DNA of 64,000 bases from Planctomycetota bacterium (GCA_004295085.1 SHNF01000013.1:1-64000); one strand, 5' to 3'. Positions 1-9,038 are shown, counted from the stretch's first letter. The notes: generated from the letters alone by a model not told the origin. Numbers and translations are program-made.

Positions 1-138
1 GTGCGCAAGCCTCCGACTCCGCCAGCCCTGCCGGCGGCCGTCTGGATCAACCCGCCGCACCGGCAATCCGTCGCGGCGCTTCAATGATCTCAACCCCGAG
101 CTGTCTCAAATCCATTGACAACTACCGGTCCCGATCGA

Positions 139-191
139 TAGCCAAACAACCGGGGGCTTCCGGCGAGGGCTCGGAGGCCTCCGGTTTCTTG
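139..191 (+). terminator. terminator-like hairpin, copy 1 of a repeated element
   Basis: A 10-bp stem (148-157 with 177-186, one G-U pair) closes a 19-nt loop and runs into TTTCTTG. The outer bases (TAGCCAA.CAACCGGGGG at the left, CCGGTTTCTTG at the right) recur at 1966-2017 with a different loop. It probably ends a gene lying upstream of the window on the plus strand; the rest of 1-253 shows nothing else recognisable. Confidence 0.45.
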
Positions 192-274
192 CTTCTGGGA
201 GTGCGCCGTCCGTATCCTCGTGTTCGGTAATTGGCGCCGAATCAGCGGCAAAGATGAGTGGTAGGAATACACCC

Positions 275-1873
275 ATGCGCAAGTCCTTCGCTCACCTTCA
301 GAATGCTGCGTTTGTACTTGTCTTGAGCTTCGCACCGCCCCTGGCGGCGCAGACCACGCTCTACAGCTTCCGCGGCAACGCCGCCTTCGACCGCTTCGGC
401 CACGACGTCAGCGGCGCCGGGGACGTGAATGCCGACGGCTATGACGACATCATCGTGGGCGCCGTGTTCGGCCATCTGGGCGCGGCCGCCCGCGGGAGCG
501 CCTCTGTCCTCTCCGGCAGCAACGGCGCCGAGCTGTACCGCTTCTACGGCAACTCCGGGCAGGACTACTTCGGATGGTCGGTGAGCGGCGCCGGTGACGT
601 GGACGCGGACGGCCACGATGACGTCATCGTCGGAGCGCCGGGAGACGCGCCCAATGGCGCGCAATCGGGCAGCGCGCGCGTGTTCTCCGGCTACGACGGC
701 TCCGTGCTCTACACCTTCCTGGGCGGACACGTCGGCGACTTCCTGGGCGGGGCCGTGGCCGGCGCCGGGGACGTGAATCGGGACGGCCACGACGACTTCC
801 TAGTCGGCGCGCAGCACGACGCCAGCAACGGCTCTTCCGCGGGGACTGCCTGGCTCTATTCCGGAAGGGACGGCTCGATCATCCATCGCTTCGTTGGCGA
901 GGCCGCCTTCGAATACCTCGGCAGCAGCGTCGCCAGTGCCGGCGACGTAGACGCCGACGGCACCTTGGACATCATCGTCGGCGCCTATGCCGCTGACTTC
1001 GGTGGCATCGAGGTGGGGGCGGCCAAGGTGTACTCCGGGCGCACCGGGGGCATTCTCTACCGCTTCTTCGGCACGACGGAATGGGGCCGGTATGGCAAGT
1101 CCGTGGACGGCGCCGGCGACGTCAACGCCGATGGCTTCGCCGACCTCATCGTGGGACATCCGGACCGCGGGCCGGGTGATGTGGGGGGCGTGGATGTATT
1201 CTCCGGGAAGGAGGGCGAGCTTCTCTACACCTATACCGGGGAGTCGCCCTTCGACTCTATGGGCTGGGCTGTGAGCGGCGCCGGCGACGTGGACCAGGAT
1301 GGCTTCGACGACTTCATGTTCGGCGTCCACGACGACGAGGTGGACGGCCTGGTGGACGCCGGCACCGCCCGCCTGCACTCCGGGCGCAACGGCGCGCGGC
1401 TCTACTTGTTCGAGGGTCATATCTGGGGCGGCTACTTCGGAGTCAGCGTCTGCGGCGCCGGCGACGTCAACGGCGATGGCTTCCCAGACGTGGTAGTGGG
1501 CCAGGACTGCGACGACTTTAACGGCGATTGCTCCGGCAGCGCCTATGTGTACTCGCCGAAGGTGCTCCTCCCTCCGTCGCCGGGGATCGCCAACGCCGTA
1601 AACGACTTCGTCCTGCACGGGGGCAGTCCCGGCGCCTGGATCCGCTTCGTCTACGGGTTCCAGGAAGGAATCACCGGCGTGCCCGGCTGCCCGGGTCTCG
1701 AGGTGCTGATCGCCTCTCCGAAAGTCGCCGGCACGGCGCAAGCGGACGCCTCCGGCGTGGCGACCCTGTCCCGCCTCGTTCCAGCCGGCGCGAGCGGACG
1801 CACGGTGCTGTTGCAGGCGGTGGAAGGCGGCAACTGCACCGTCAGCAACCGCGTGTCCTGCACGTTTCCGTAG
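275..1873 (+). CDS. secreted FG-GAP repeat protein
   Basis: Predicted exported protein of about 532 residues. The N-terminus is a signal peptide (MRKSF start, hydrophobic stretch, then PPLAAQ cleavage site). The body holds about seven repeats of the FG-GAP type, each with GAGDVNADGxDDxxVG, the calcium-binding loop of integrin-alpha-like beta-propellers. The last 100 residues form a separate beta domain ending GRTVLLQAVEGG...CTFP, which resembles the tail of the FG-GAP protein at 16091-17701. An in-frame ATG lies 21 bases upstream at 254; the start at 275 is preferred because it gives a compact signal peptide and has AGGA eight bases before it. Role is unknown; extracellular adhesion or cell-surface function is inference from the family. 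Confidence 0.85.
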   Translation: MRKSFAHLQNAAFVLVLSFAPPLAAQTTLYSFRGNAAFDRFGHDVSGAGDVNADGYDDIIVGAVFGHLGAAARGSASVLSGSNGAELYRFYGNSGQDYFGWSVSGAGDVDADGHDDVIVGAPGDAPNGAQSGSARVFSGYDGSVLYTFLGGHVGDFLGGAVAGAGDVNRDGHDDFLVGAQHDASNGSSAGTAWLYSGRDGSIIHRFVGEAAFEYLGSSVASAGDVDADGTLDIIVGAYAADFGGIEVGAAKVYSGRTGGILYRFFGTTEWGRYGKSVDGAGDVNADGFADLIVGHPDRGPGDVGGVDVFSGKEGELLYTYTGESPFDSMGWAVSGAGDVDQDGFDDFMFGVHDDEVDGLVDAGTARLHSGRNGARLYLFEGHIWGGYFGVSVCGAGDVNGDGFPDVVVGQDCDDFNGDCSGSAYVYSPKVLLPPSPGIANAVNDFVLHGGSPGAWIRFVYGFQEGITGVPGCPGLEVLIASPKVAGTAQADASGVATLSRLVPAGASGRTVLLQAVEGGNCTVSNRVSCTFP

Positions 1874-1965
1874 CTGCGCGCCCTGATTGCAGGCCGGCCA
1901 GCGCTTGCGGGGCCCTGCTCCTGCAAGCCGCGGACCTTACGATGTGCGCCGGAGGCCCGTTCGGG

Positions 1966-2017
1966 TAGCCAAGCAACCGGGGGTGCTCGGGAAGTCATGA
2001 GCGCTCCCGGTTTCTTG
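1966..2017 (+). terminator. terminator-like hairpin, copy 2
   Basis: A 14-bp stem (1975-1988 with 1999-2012, two G-U pairs) closes a 10-nt loop and is followed by TTTCTTG. It lies about 90 bases after the FG-GAP gene stop and so probably terminates it. The flanks match the element at 139-191 almost exactly while the loop differs. The first in-frame ATG of the next gene (1997) falls inside this hairpin, which argues for a later start there. Confidence 0.6.
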
Positions 2018-2044
2018 ATCTCTGTGGTGACTTCGCAGGCTTCC

Positions 2045-4063
2045 ATGTCCATGACTGACCGAGTGAAGGAAACGCGCGGATGGGAAGCCGCCCGGCTCCT
2101 CGCGGGCTGGTGCGCGCTGTTCGCCGTGGCAGGAGCCGCGGCGGCCCAGGCGCCCCTGGCGCCGCCGATCGAGAACCCGTCCGGTCGCTACCTGGTCTGG
2201 GGCGACTACCGGATCGAGCTGAACCAGTACGGCGACCTCGGGCGCAACTGGCCGACGCCGGACCTCGTCTGGGAGCAGTTCGCGCTGCTCCGGCGCAAGG
2301 CGCGAGCCAACCCCGAGCCACCGAACACGCTGCGCGCCGTGCTCTTGGTCCTGCCGCGGGTCGAGGCGACGGCGGTGCGGCGGGACGGGGATCGCGCCGT
2401 CGTGGTCGGGCGCAGGACGGCGGAGATGACCGCGGCCGAGGTGAAGTGGGCCATCGATCAGTGGCGGCAGTTCGAGGAGATGGTCTACGTCTATTCGGCA
2501 GGCAACGCCTGGCTGCGCACCGACGTCCGGGTGATCGACGAGCCGGTGGCGGTGGAGACCGACGAGAACTGGGAATTCTGGGCCGGACAGCAGCGCGCGC
2601 TGCTGGACCGGTACTGGCCCTTCGAGCGCGGCGACTACCAGAGCTACAACTCGATCTACTGCTCGAAGGACCTGGGCGCCAATCCGCACGGCGGCACGAT
2701 CGGCGCCGTGGGCGGCATCAAGGGCTGCGGGACCTCGGACACCGCCTGGTACGGCGAGAGCTGGAAGCCCAATCGCACCGGCTACGTCGCGCTGCACGAG
2801 TGGCTCAACCAGCAGTGTTCGGCCACCAGCAACATGATGCCGTACCCGGACCAGGAGGCGCTCTGGAACAACTATGTGCTGCACAAGATCGGCTACCGCG
2901 AGGACACCGCGCTGGACGACTGGCCGTGGCTGTCGATGCGGCGCGACGTGATGATGCACGTCATCCGGCCCGGCATGTGGCGCCGCTGGACTGCCATCGA
3001 CCCCTACGTCTCGACCGCCATCGGCCGCTGGATGATCTTCGGGCCGACGGAGTCCGGCCGGGCGCGGGCGTTGACGGCGGCGCCCGACGCGGACGGGGTG
3101 CTGGTCGAGCTGGAGATGGGGAAGTACACGCACTTCGACCTGGCCGCGGCGCGTGCGCCGGGCGGCGAGCAGCCGGCGATCGTGCCGGGCACGTACTACT
3201 TCCGCACCGGGCTCGCCGCGGAGGAGCGGAAGGAAGTGCGGCTCTGGGCTGGCGCCGACGAGCGCTTCCAGCTCTGGCTCAACGGCGTCCAGGTCCGCGA
3301 CGGCTGGGGCTGGAACTACGCGGAGGATGACGGCTGCCTGATCGAGAAGGTCATCTACGCGACCCTGGAGCGCGGCCTCAACTCGCTCGTTTTGGCGCTT
3401 CCGAACGTCGATCTCCGCGTCGAGCTGCGCGTGCGGCTCTGCGACACCGACGGCAGCGGGCGGCCGCCGGCCGGCGTGAGCGCCGTGCCCGTTCGTGGCG
3501 GGCGCGAGCCGCTGCCGCTGGCGGCGCAGCCGGCGCCTCCCGATTTCCGGCGGCCCCGCTTCCACGCGTGGGCGGAGATCAACGACCAGCCGTGGACGAA
3601 GCTTCCGCGGCTCGGAGAAACCGAGCTGCGCCAGCTCACCGGAATCGGCCGGCTCGCGCTCCGGACGGCCGGCGCGCCGCGGCGCAACGCGGATGGCGAG
3701 GAGTACGAGCCGCCGCAGCACCTCTTCCTCGACGTGCCGGAGGGCTCGGTGTCGTCGCCATGGACCGCGCAGCCGTCCGAGGACGCAGCGCGGCTGGACA
3801 ACGACCTCGACTTCAACTGGGAATCGCTGGCCTGGCTGCGGGTCCCGGCCCGAAGCGGCCCGGAGAAGGACCTTCTGCTGCTGCGCTTCGATGTGGCCGA
3901 GCCCCTGCTGCATCTCCTGCGGACGGCCGGGCGTCCCGCCCACGAAAGCCTCGTCGGCTGGGTGCTGGTGGAGCACAAGCTCGCCTACGCGGCGCTGGTG
4001 GATCTGGACCTGCAGGAGGAGCCGGACTCGGCACTGGGCCTGCTGTCGAAGCGACCGGAGTGA
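2045..4063 (+). CDS. secreted protein of unknown function with a zincin-like HEWLN site
   Basis: Protein of about 672 residues that I do not recognise as a named family. The N-terminus is a signal peptide (positively charged start, hydrophobic ARLLAGWCALFAVAGAAAA, then AQAP). The middle contains ALHEWLNQQ, which looks like an HExxH zinc-protease motif with the second His replaced by Asn. A later segment (about 375-450, with RLWAG...FQLWLNG) looks like a beta-sandwich carbohydrate-binding or PA14-like module. ATGs exist at 1997, 2045 and 2051; 1997 lies inside the preceding hairpin, so 2045 or 2051 is preferred. Function is not assigned; a degenerate peptidase or a glycan-binding protein is possible. 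Confidence 0.7.
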   Translation: MSMTDRVKETRGWEAARLLAGWCALFAVAGAAAAQAPLAPPIENPSGRYLVWGDYRIELNQYGDLGRNWPTPDLVWEQFALLRRKARANPEPPNTLRAVLLVLPRVEATAVRRDGDRAVVVGRRTAEMTAAEVKWAIDQWRQFEEMVYVYSAGNAWLRTDVRVIDEPVAVETDENWEFWAGQQRALLDRYWPFERGDYQSYNSIYCSKDLGANPHGGTIGAVGGIKGCGTSDTAWYGESWKPNRTGYVALHEWLNQQCSATSNMMPYPDQEALWNNYVLHKIGYREDTALDDWPWLSMRRDVMMHVIRPGMWRRWTAIDPYVSTAIGRWMIFGPTESGRARALTAAPDADGVLVELEMGKYTHFDLAAARAPGGEQPAIVPGTYYFRTGLAAEERKEVRLWAGADERFQLWLNGVQVRDGWGWNYAEDDGCLIEKVIYATLERGLNSLVLALPNVDLRVELRVRLCDTDGSGRPPAGVSAVPVRGGREPLPLAAQPAPPDFRRPRFHAWAEINDQPWTKLPRLGETELRQLTGIGRLALRTAGAPRRNADGEEYEPPQHLFLDVPEGSVSSPWTAQPSEDAARLDNDLDFNWESLAWLRVPARSGPEKDLLLLRFDVAEPLLHLLRTAGRPAHESLVGWVLVEHKLAYAALVDLDLQEEPDSALGLLSKRPE

Positions 4064-4153
4064 TGTGGCGCCGTTCCAAGCTCGAGCGACCCTGATAGGA
4101 TGGCTGCGGGCGTGTCCCTGCGCCTGCTCTGAAGTCTCCCCCGGTTTTCTTTC

Positions 4154-4159
4154 AAGGAG
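4154..4159 (+). promoter_or_regulatory. strong ribosome binding site AAGGAG
   Basis: AAGGAG lies nine bases before the ATG of the cysteine-repeat protein. A clear Shine-Dalgarno is uncommon in this window, so this gene is probably well translated. A weak promoter candidate (TTCCAA, 16 bases, TAGGAT at 4096-4101) lies upstream. Confidence 0.6.
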
Positions 4160-4168
4160 ATCATTCCC

Positions 4169-5026
4169 ATGAAACCCCGGCAATGGACGGCCCGCCTGGC
4201 GCTCGCCGGCGGCGTCGCTGCGCTGGCCTGGGCCCTCAGCCCGGCCGGTGGCAGCGCAGTGCAGCCCTCGTTCCGGCCGGCGACGCGCAGCGCGCTCGCC
4301 AGCTATCTGCAGCAGCCCTCCGCGGCATCCTGGGCTTCCCAAACCGGCGGCAGCCGCAGCCACCTGCCCAATTCGGTGATGCCCAATAGCACCGTGGGAG
4401 TGCGGTGCTCCGTGGACACCACGGATGCGGGCACGCCGCCGAGCTGTTCCACCAGTTCCGCCACCGTGCGCTGCTCGGCGCACTGCGACAACGTGCAGTT
4501 CTGCTCCGCTGTCATCGGGACTGCGCCGTCCGGTCCCGCGGCCATCTGCTCCACGCTGGGGGGCAGCAACGGCCTCACCTGCTCGGTGCTGCAGCCCGTG
4601 CTCACTTCGGCCGGGCCCTCGCAGTGCAGCACCTTCGGAGGCCTCCCCGGCATCACGCTGGCGTGCTCGATCATGGGAGTGGCCGGGCAGCAGGCCTGTT
4701 CGGCGCGGAACCCGGCGGGGATAGCCGGCAACCAGTGCTCGACCTTCACCGGCGGCACCACGGGCGGCGCGCGGCGGTGCTCCGTGCTCCTGGGAGGAAC
4801 GCCCCTGAACAACCGCTGCTCGGTGGGCGATTCGGTCCCGGTCGGGTCCGTGCCCAAGGAGTGCTCGGTGTTCACCCCGAACAGCAAGTGCTCGGTCCAG
4901 TCGGGCAACAACGGCTTCTGCACCGTCTTCGCGCCGGCTCCGGCCGGCACCTGCAGCATCTTCGCGGCCAGCGCCACCTGCAGCGTCATCGGCGGCGCCA
5001 GCGGCTCGTTCTGCACCTGGCCGTAG
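4169..5026 (+). CDS. secreted Cys-Ser ladder protein (19 cysteines)
   Basis: Protein of 285 residues with an N-terminal signal peptide (about residues 1-30, ending GGSAVQP). After a Ser/Ala-rich linker, 19 cysteines occur between residues 80 and 282, mostly 9-15 residues apart. Eighteen of the 19 are followed by Ser or Thr, giving repeated CSV, CST, CSI, CTV units separated by Gly/Pro/Asn-rich stretches. This looks like a short-repeat beta-solenoid or disulfide ladder; the family is not one I can name. An internal metal-binding role is an alternative. The gene stands alone with a strong AAGGAG ribosome site and is followed by a convergent gene. The Cys pattern is seen directly; structure and role are inference. 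Confidence 0.8.
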   Translation: MKPRQWTARLALAGGVAALAWALSPAGGSAVQPSFRPATRSALASYLQQPSAASWASQTGGSRSHLPNSVMPNSTVGVRCSVDTTDAGTPPSCSTSSATVRCSAHCDNVQFCSAVIGTAPSGPAAICSTLGGSNGLTCSVLQPVLTSAGPSQCSTFGGLPGITLACSIMGVAGQQACSARNPAGIAGNQCSTFTGGTTGGARRCSVLLGGTPLNNRCSVGDSVPVGSVPKECSVFTPNSKCSVQSGNNGFCTVFAPAPAGTCSIFAASATCSVIGGASGSFCTWP

Positions 5027-5109
5027 GGGCCCCGGCCTGAGGCGGTGAGGCGATCCGGGGCGGCGGGGACGACCCTGCCGCCTCGAACCTGAATCGAGGA
5101 AGACCCCGC

Positions 5110-7086
5110 TCAGTCGCCGGAGGCTGACGGATGCTCCGCGAGCGGAACGGAGGCCAGCGCGCCGTACAGGTCGGAGCCGAGGTGGGGATCGGAAGGCAGG
5201 GCGCAGGCGAGGCGCAGCTGGCGCAGCATCGCCCGCTTCTTCGCCTGGTGTGCCTGCATGCGCCGCAGGATGTCGTCGAGCACGGTTACCGCGCTGAGCA
5301 CGTGGGGGCCCTTGTTCAGCATCACGCACTCGGCCCGGTGACCCATGGCCGCGTCCGTGATCTCGGCGCGCGACGGGACTCCCTTCTTGGCCAGGGTCTC
5401 GAGGACCTGCGTCGCCCAGATCACGGGGACATGGGCGGCTTCGCAGATCCAGAGGATCTCCTCCTGCACTTCCGCCAGCCGCTCGAAGCCGCACTCGACC
5501 GCGAGGTCGCCCCGGGCGATCATCACGCCGCAGCACGGCCAGCGCATGGCTGCGAGCAGCATGTCCGGCAGGCTCTCGAAGCCGCGCCGCGTCTCGATCT
5601 TCAGCACGACCGCCGGCGGCCGATGCCCGAGGCTCGCCAGGTGCTGCTGGAGCAATTCCACGTCGCGGGCGGAGTTGGCGAAGGACAGCTCGACCACGTC
5701 CGCATGGCGGGCCACGAAGTCGAGGTCCTCCAGGTCCTTCTCCGAAAGGGCGCCGAGGCGCAGCTGGCTGTCCGGCAGGTTGATTCCCTTGTCGGCGCCC
5801 AGTTTCGCGCCGCCCGGGCGCGCGTGCGTCACGCGCACCCGCACCTCGCCGCTGTCCACCGATTCGATCACGCCGCCGATCTTGCCGTCGTCAAACCAGA
5901 TCGACTCACCGGACCGGACGTCCTCGAACACCTCGGGCATCGTGCAGCCGATCTGCGCCGGAGTCAACACACGGCCTGCGCTGTCCAGGGTCGCCGCTCG
6001 TCCCGGCCGCAGATCCCGCGTCAGGACGAGCGTGTCCCCATCGTGCAGCCGGAGCGCCCCCGCGACGGCCGGCAGTTCGCCCACCGCGGCATCGCGCAAT
6101 TCGTCGCGCGCCGGCACGCTCGTGCGGCGCAGCACCGTGCCCTGAACGATGTAGGCCGTGGCGGAGGCCTCGGCCCAGCAGCCGGCCTCGGTCACGTCGG
6201 CGACGACGAGGCATCGCTGGGCGTCCCGGGCATCGGTGAAGGACAGCTCCTCGCCCGCGCGCAGGCCGGCCAGCCAAGGCCCCGGCACCGGCAGGCAGGC
6301 GTCGGCCGGTGCCGGGGGAGAGGCGGAGGTCGCCGCGCTCAGCCACACGCGGGCCGGTGCGGTCACCCGGCCGAAGGCATCGCGGAGGGGGCGCACGCGC
6401 ACGACTGCCGGGCCCGGCATCGGACCGGTGCGGAGCTTCGGCCCCGCGAGGTCCATCACGACCCGGCAGGAGCGCCCGAGCGCATGCTCGGCGCGGCGCA
6501 GCTGCTCGATCATGCGCAACCAGGTGGCGGCGTCATCGTGGGCACAGTTGATGCGCATGCAGTCCATGCCCTGCTGCAGCAGCTTGCGCACCAGGATCTG
6601 ATCGTGCGCCGCCTCGCTCGGCATGGTGACCATGATGCGCACCACGCGCCCGTGGGTGGCGCGGCCGAGGAGCGCTTCGGTGTGCTCGGCGAGCAGGCGT
6701 TCCCCCTTGGCGAAGTCCACGGGCGTCTCCTGCGACGGCGGCTGCGGTGGAAGGCGCGCCAGCCGGTGCAGGACATCGAGGACCGCGTCCACCGTGGCCA
6801 GGACGTGTGATTCGGCCCTGCCGAGGGAGGACAGGCCCAGCGCGGCCAGGCGCAGCTGCAGCGGACGGAGGTCGTGCCGCCGCAGGCCGAGGTAGTGCAA
6901 CAGGTTCCGGGCGCTGTCGCGGTAGCTGGGGTGCGTCGCCTCGAGCGGCGCCTGCGACTTCGCCGCGTCAGCCACGATGCATTCGCGCAGGGACGCCAGC
7001 TCCTCGAGGAGAGCCTTAATGTCCGAGCCTCCGGCGGAGCGAAGGCCGCTGCCCTGGTCTGCGGTCAAGGAGGTTGCAGCGTTCAC
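5110..7086 (-). CDS. atypical pyruvate kinase with long N-terminal extension and enlarged B domain
   Basis: Cytoplasmic enzyme of 658 residues, longer than the usual 470-500. Pyruvate kinase converts phosphoenolpyruvate and ADP to pyruvate and ATP. Visible landmarks: MRINCAHDD (177-185, the substrate and K+ binding strand), MDLAGPKLRTG (211-221), KLGADKGINLP before the second half of the barrel, VLKIETRRGFESL (catalytic Lys and metal-binding Glu), MIARGDLAVE, and WATQVLETL...PSRAEITDAA (active-site Thr helix). About 150 residues precede the barrel, the lid (B) domain is much enlarged, and the usual C-terminal allosteric domain is missing. It may be a true but unregulated pyruvate kinase or a relative with another substrate; catalytic residues look intact. 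Confidence 0.85.
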   Translation of the reverse strand: MNAATSLTADQGSGLRSAGGSDIKALLEELASLRECIVADAAKSQAPLEATHPSYRDSARNLLHYLGLRRHDLRPLQLRLAALGLSSLGRAESHVLATVDAVLDVLHRLARLPPQPPSQETPVDFAKGERLLAEHTEALLGRATHGRVVRIMVTMPSEAAHDQILVRKLLQQGMDCMRINCAHDDAATWLRMIEQLRRAEHALGRSCRVVMDLAGPKLRTGPMPGPAVVRVRPLRDAFGRVTAPARVWLSAATSASPPAPADACLPVPGPWLAGLRAGEELSFTDARDAQRCLVVADVTEAGCWAEASATAYIVQGTVLRRTSVPARDELRDAAVGELPAVAGALRLHDGDTLVLTRDLRPGRAATLDSAGRVLTPAQIGCTMPEVFEDVRSGESIWFDDGKIGGVIESVDSGEVRVRVTHARPGGAKLGADKGINLPDSQLRLGALSEKDLEDLDFVARHADVVELSFANSARDVELLQQHLASLGHRPPAVVLKIETRRGFESLPDMLLAAMRWPCCGVMIARGDLAVECGFERLAEVQEEILWICEAAHVPVIWATQVLETLAKKGVPSRAEITDAAMGHRAECVMLNKGPHVLSAVTVLDDILRRMQAHQAKKRAMLRQLRLACALPSDPHLGSDLYGALASVPLAEHPSASGD

Positions 7087-7319
7087 GAGGTTTGTTCTGG
7101 TCCGGCAGCCGGTATCGGCCTGCCGCCGCGGAGGATTGGAATGATGCCGAATGCCTTCATGCGGCCTTCACCATGGCCTTGCACGAGGTCTCGTCGAAGC
7201 GAGCACCCACGTTTCCGTAGTAAACCACGGAGGACGACTGACAAGCGATTTGCGGGACAGCGCAGTTTCTTGCGCATGTTCGGATGGAGCCGGCGATGGC
7301 TTCCGATCCGGTCTGCGAC

Positions 7320-7348
7320 TCGACAAGAGTGGGTGCGTCGTGCAGAAT
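7320..7348 (+). promoter_or_regulatory. sigma70-type promoter, apparently leaderless
   Basis: TCGACA (7320-7325), a 17-base spacer and CAGAAT (7343-7348). The expected transcription start falls on or beside the GTG at 7355, so the message would begin at its start codon. The rest of 7087-7319 shows no other recognisable element. Confidence 0.45.
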
Positions 7349-7354
7349 CGCGGA

Positions 7355-8323
7355 GTGGCGACAGAGAGCGCGCCGGGAGGGCTTCGTGGAGCCGGACGGG
7401 CGGTCATCGCCGTCGCGCTCGCGGTGTCCGCCTGCCGCGGCGAGCTGGAGCCGCACCTGGGAGCGGGCGTGGCGGCGCCGGATCCGGAAGTGCTGCTGGC
7501 CGCGGGCGCGCGCTTCGAGCTGCAGCTCGGCGACGAGCCGTTCGCGCTGGCGCGCGCCGAGATCGAGGACTGGATCCGGGACGCCGCTCTGGCCGTGGCG
7601 TCGTACTACGGGCGCTTTCCCGTGGCGCGCACGACGGTGCGGGTCCGGCGCGTGCAGGGAGACGGCGTCGGAGGCGGCAACACGCGCGCCTGGGACGGTT
7701 CCGCCCTGATCCAGGTGGAGCTCGGCGAGCACGCCAGCGTGGAGGACCTGAAGGAGGACTGGGTGCTGCCGCACGAGATGGTGCACCTCGCGCTGCCCGG
7801 CCTCCCTCGGCAGCACCACTGGCTGGAGGAGGGCATCGCGACCTACGTCGAGCCGGTCGCGCGCGCCCAGCTCGGGCAGTTGCGCGTGGAGGAGGTGTGG
7901 CGCCAGCTCGTTCAAGGCCTGCCGCAGGGCCAGCCGGAGCCGGGCGATCGCGGCCTGGACCGCACGCCCACGTGGGGACGCACGTACTGGGGCGGCGCCC
8001 TGTTCTGCCTGCTCGCCGACGTCGGGATCCGCGAGCGCACGGGCAACCGCTTCGGCCTGCGCGACGCCCTGCGCGCGGTGGTCGCGGGCGGCCACACGAT
8101 GCTGAGCACCTCGACGATGGAGGAGCTGCTGGCGCTGTGCGACGAGGCCGCCGGCGTGCCGGTCATGAGCGAGCTGTACGCCGCTCACGCCACGGAGGCT
8201 GTGACGGTCGACCTCGATCTGTTGTGGAGCCGACTCGGCGTGTCCCTGCGCGGGCGCCGGATCCGGTTCGACGATGCTGCGCCCCTGGCCGCAGTGCGGC
8301 GCGCGATCACGGCCGGCGAGTGA
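7355..8323 (+). CDS. lipoprotein with gluzincin-type metalloprotease motif
   Basis: Protein of about 322 residues starting at GTG. A lipoprotein signal ends in AVSAC (Cys27), so it is probably anchored in a membrane. HEMVH (140-144) followed by WLEEGIATYVE (156-166) gives the two His and the downstream Glu of gluzincin peptidases, as in the M1 and DUF2268-like families. The start is chosen because it places a normal lipobox; longer readings from 7151 have unnatural composition before this point. It is divergent from the pyruvate kinase and overlaps the end of the convergent PAP2 gene by 17 bases. Substrate is unknown. Confidence 0.75.
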   Translation: MATESAPGGLRGAGRAVIAVALAVSACRGELEPHLGAGVAAPDPEVLLAAGARFELQLGDEPFALARAEIEDWIRDAALAVASYYGRFPVARTTVRVRRVQGDGVGGGNTRAWDGSALIQVELGEHASVEDLKEDWVLPHEMVHLALPGLPRQHHWLEEGIATYVEPVARAQLGQLRVEEVWRQLVQGLPQGQPEPGDRGLDRTPTWGRTYWGGALFCLLADVGIRERTGNRFGLRDALRAVVAGGHTMLSTSTMEELLALCDEAAGVPVMSELYAAHATEAVTVDLDLLWSRLGVSLRGRRIRFDDAAPLAAVRRAITAGE

Positions 8324-9038
8324 GCGCGAGCCAGCAGATCAGGGCCCAGGCCAGCCCCGCCGCCCAGCCGGCGACCACGTCCGTCGGGTAATGAACGCCC
8401 AGGAAGACCCGGCTGGTGCCGACCAGCACCGTCAGGAACATCGCCATCCCCAGGACGAAGAGCCGGCCGCGCCAGCCCGGGGTCATGCGGGCCAGCATCG
8501 CGGCCAGCGTGAGGAAGGCCACCGCCGACTGCATCGAATGCCCGCTGGGAAAGCCGTAGCCCACCACGCGCGCGAGGTGCAGCTCGACGTCCGGACGCTC
8601 GCGCGTGAAGACCAGCTTGAGAAGCCGCGAGACCAGGAGGCCGCTGGCGGTGGTCCACAGCACGGTCCAGGCCGCGGCGCGACGCCGCTGGATCATCAGG
8701 TAACCGAACACGCTGGCGAGCAGCAGCGCGAGCACCGTGGTGCTGCCCAGGGCGGAGACATCCCGCATGGCCTCGGCCAGCCACGGCGGGCCCACCGGTG
8801 TCCTGGGATTGTCGGCGTGGCGCAACAGGAGGACCAGGCGTGCGTCCAGGCTCTGGGTCGAGCCCTCGGCCATCGCGTTGGCGATCAAGAGGAAGCCAAG
8901 CAGCGCCAGGGCGGCCAGCAGGGCGGTGGCCAGGGTCAAGGGCTCCTTGCGGGCCAGTTGCAGGCCGCCGGAGCCGAGCCGCACGAAGTGCTGCCCGAAT
9001 CTCCGGAACCGTGCAGGCCGCTGTGCGCGCTGCGCCAT
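8307..9038 (-). CDS. PAP2-family membrane phosphatase
   Basis: Integral membrane protein of 243 residues with about five to six hydrophobic helices. The three PAP2 signature pieces are all present: KLVFTRERP (141-149), PSGHS (164-168) and SRVFLGVHYPTD (209-220), giving the nucleophile and acid His residues of the phosphatidic acid phosphatase type 2 superfamily. Likely substrates are undecaprenyl pyrophosphate or other phospholipid phosphates at the outer face of the inner membrane; the exact one cannot be read from sequence. A TAGGCT hexamer ends nine bases before the ATG with no Shine-Dalgarno, suggesting a leaderless message. Confidence 0.9.
   Translation of the reverse strand: MAQRAQRPARFRRFGQHFVRLGSGGLQLARKEPLTLATALLAALALLGFLLIANAMAEGSTQSLDARLVLLLRHADNPRTPVGPPWLAEAMRDVSALGSTTVLALLLASVFGYLMIQRRRAAAWTVLWTTASGLLVSRLLKLVFTRERPDVELHLARVVGYGFPSGHSMQSAVAFLTLAAMLARMTPGWRGRLFVLGMAMFLTVLVGTSRVFLGVHYPTDVVAGWAAGLAWALICWLALTRRP

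Noticed and set aside
1937-5536. A 1199-codon minus-strand open frame
   Set aside because: It is antisense to two plus-strand genes with signal peptides and has Arg/Pro/Gly-rich random composition.
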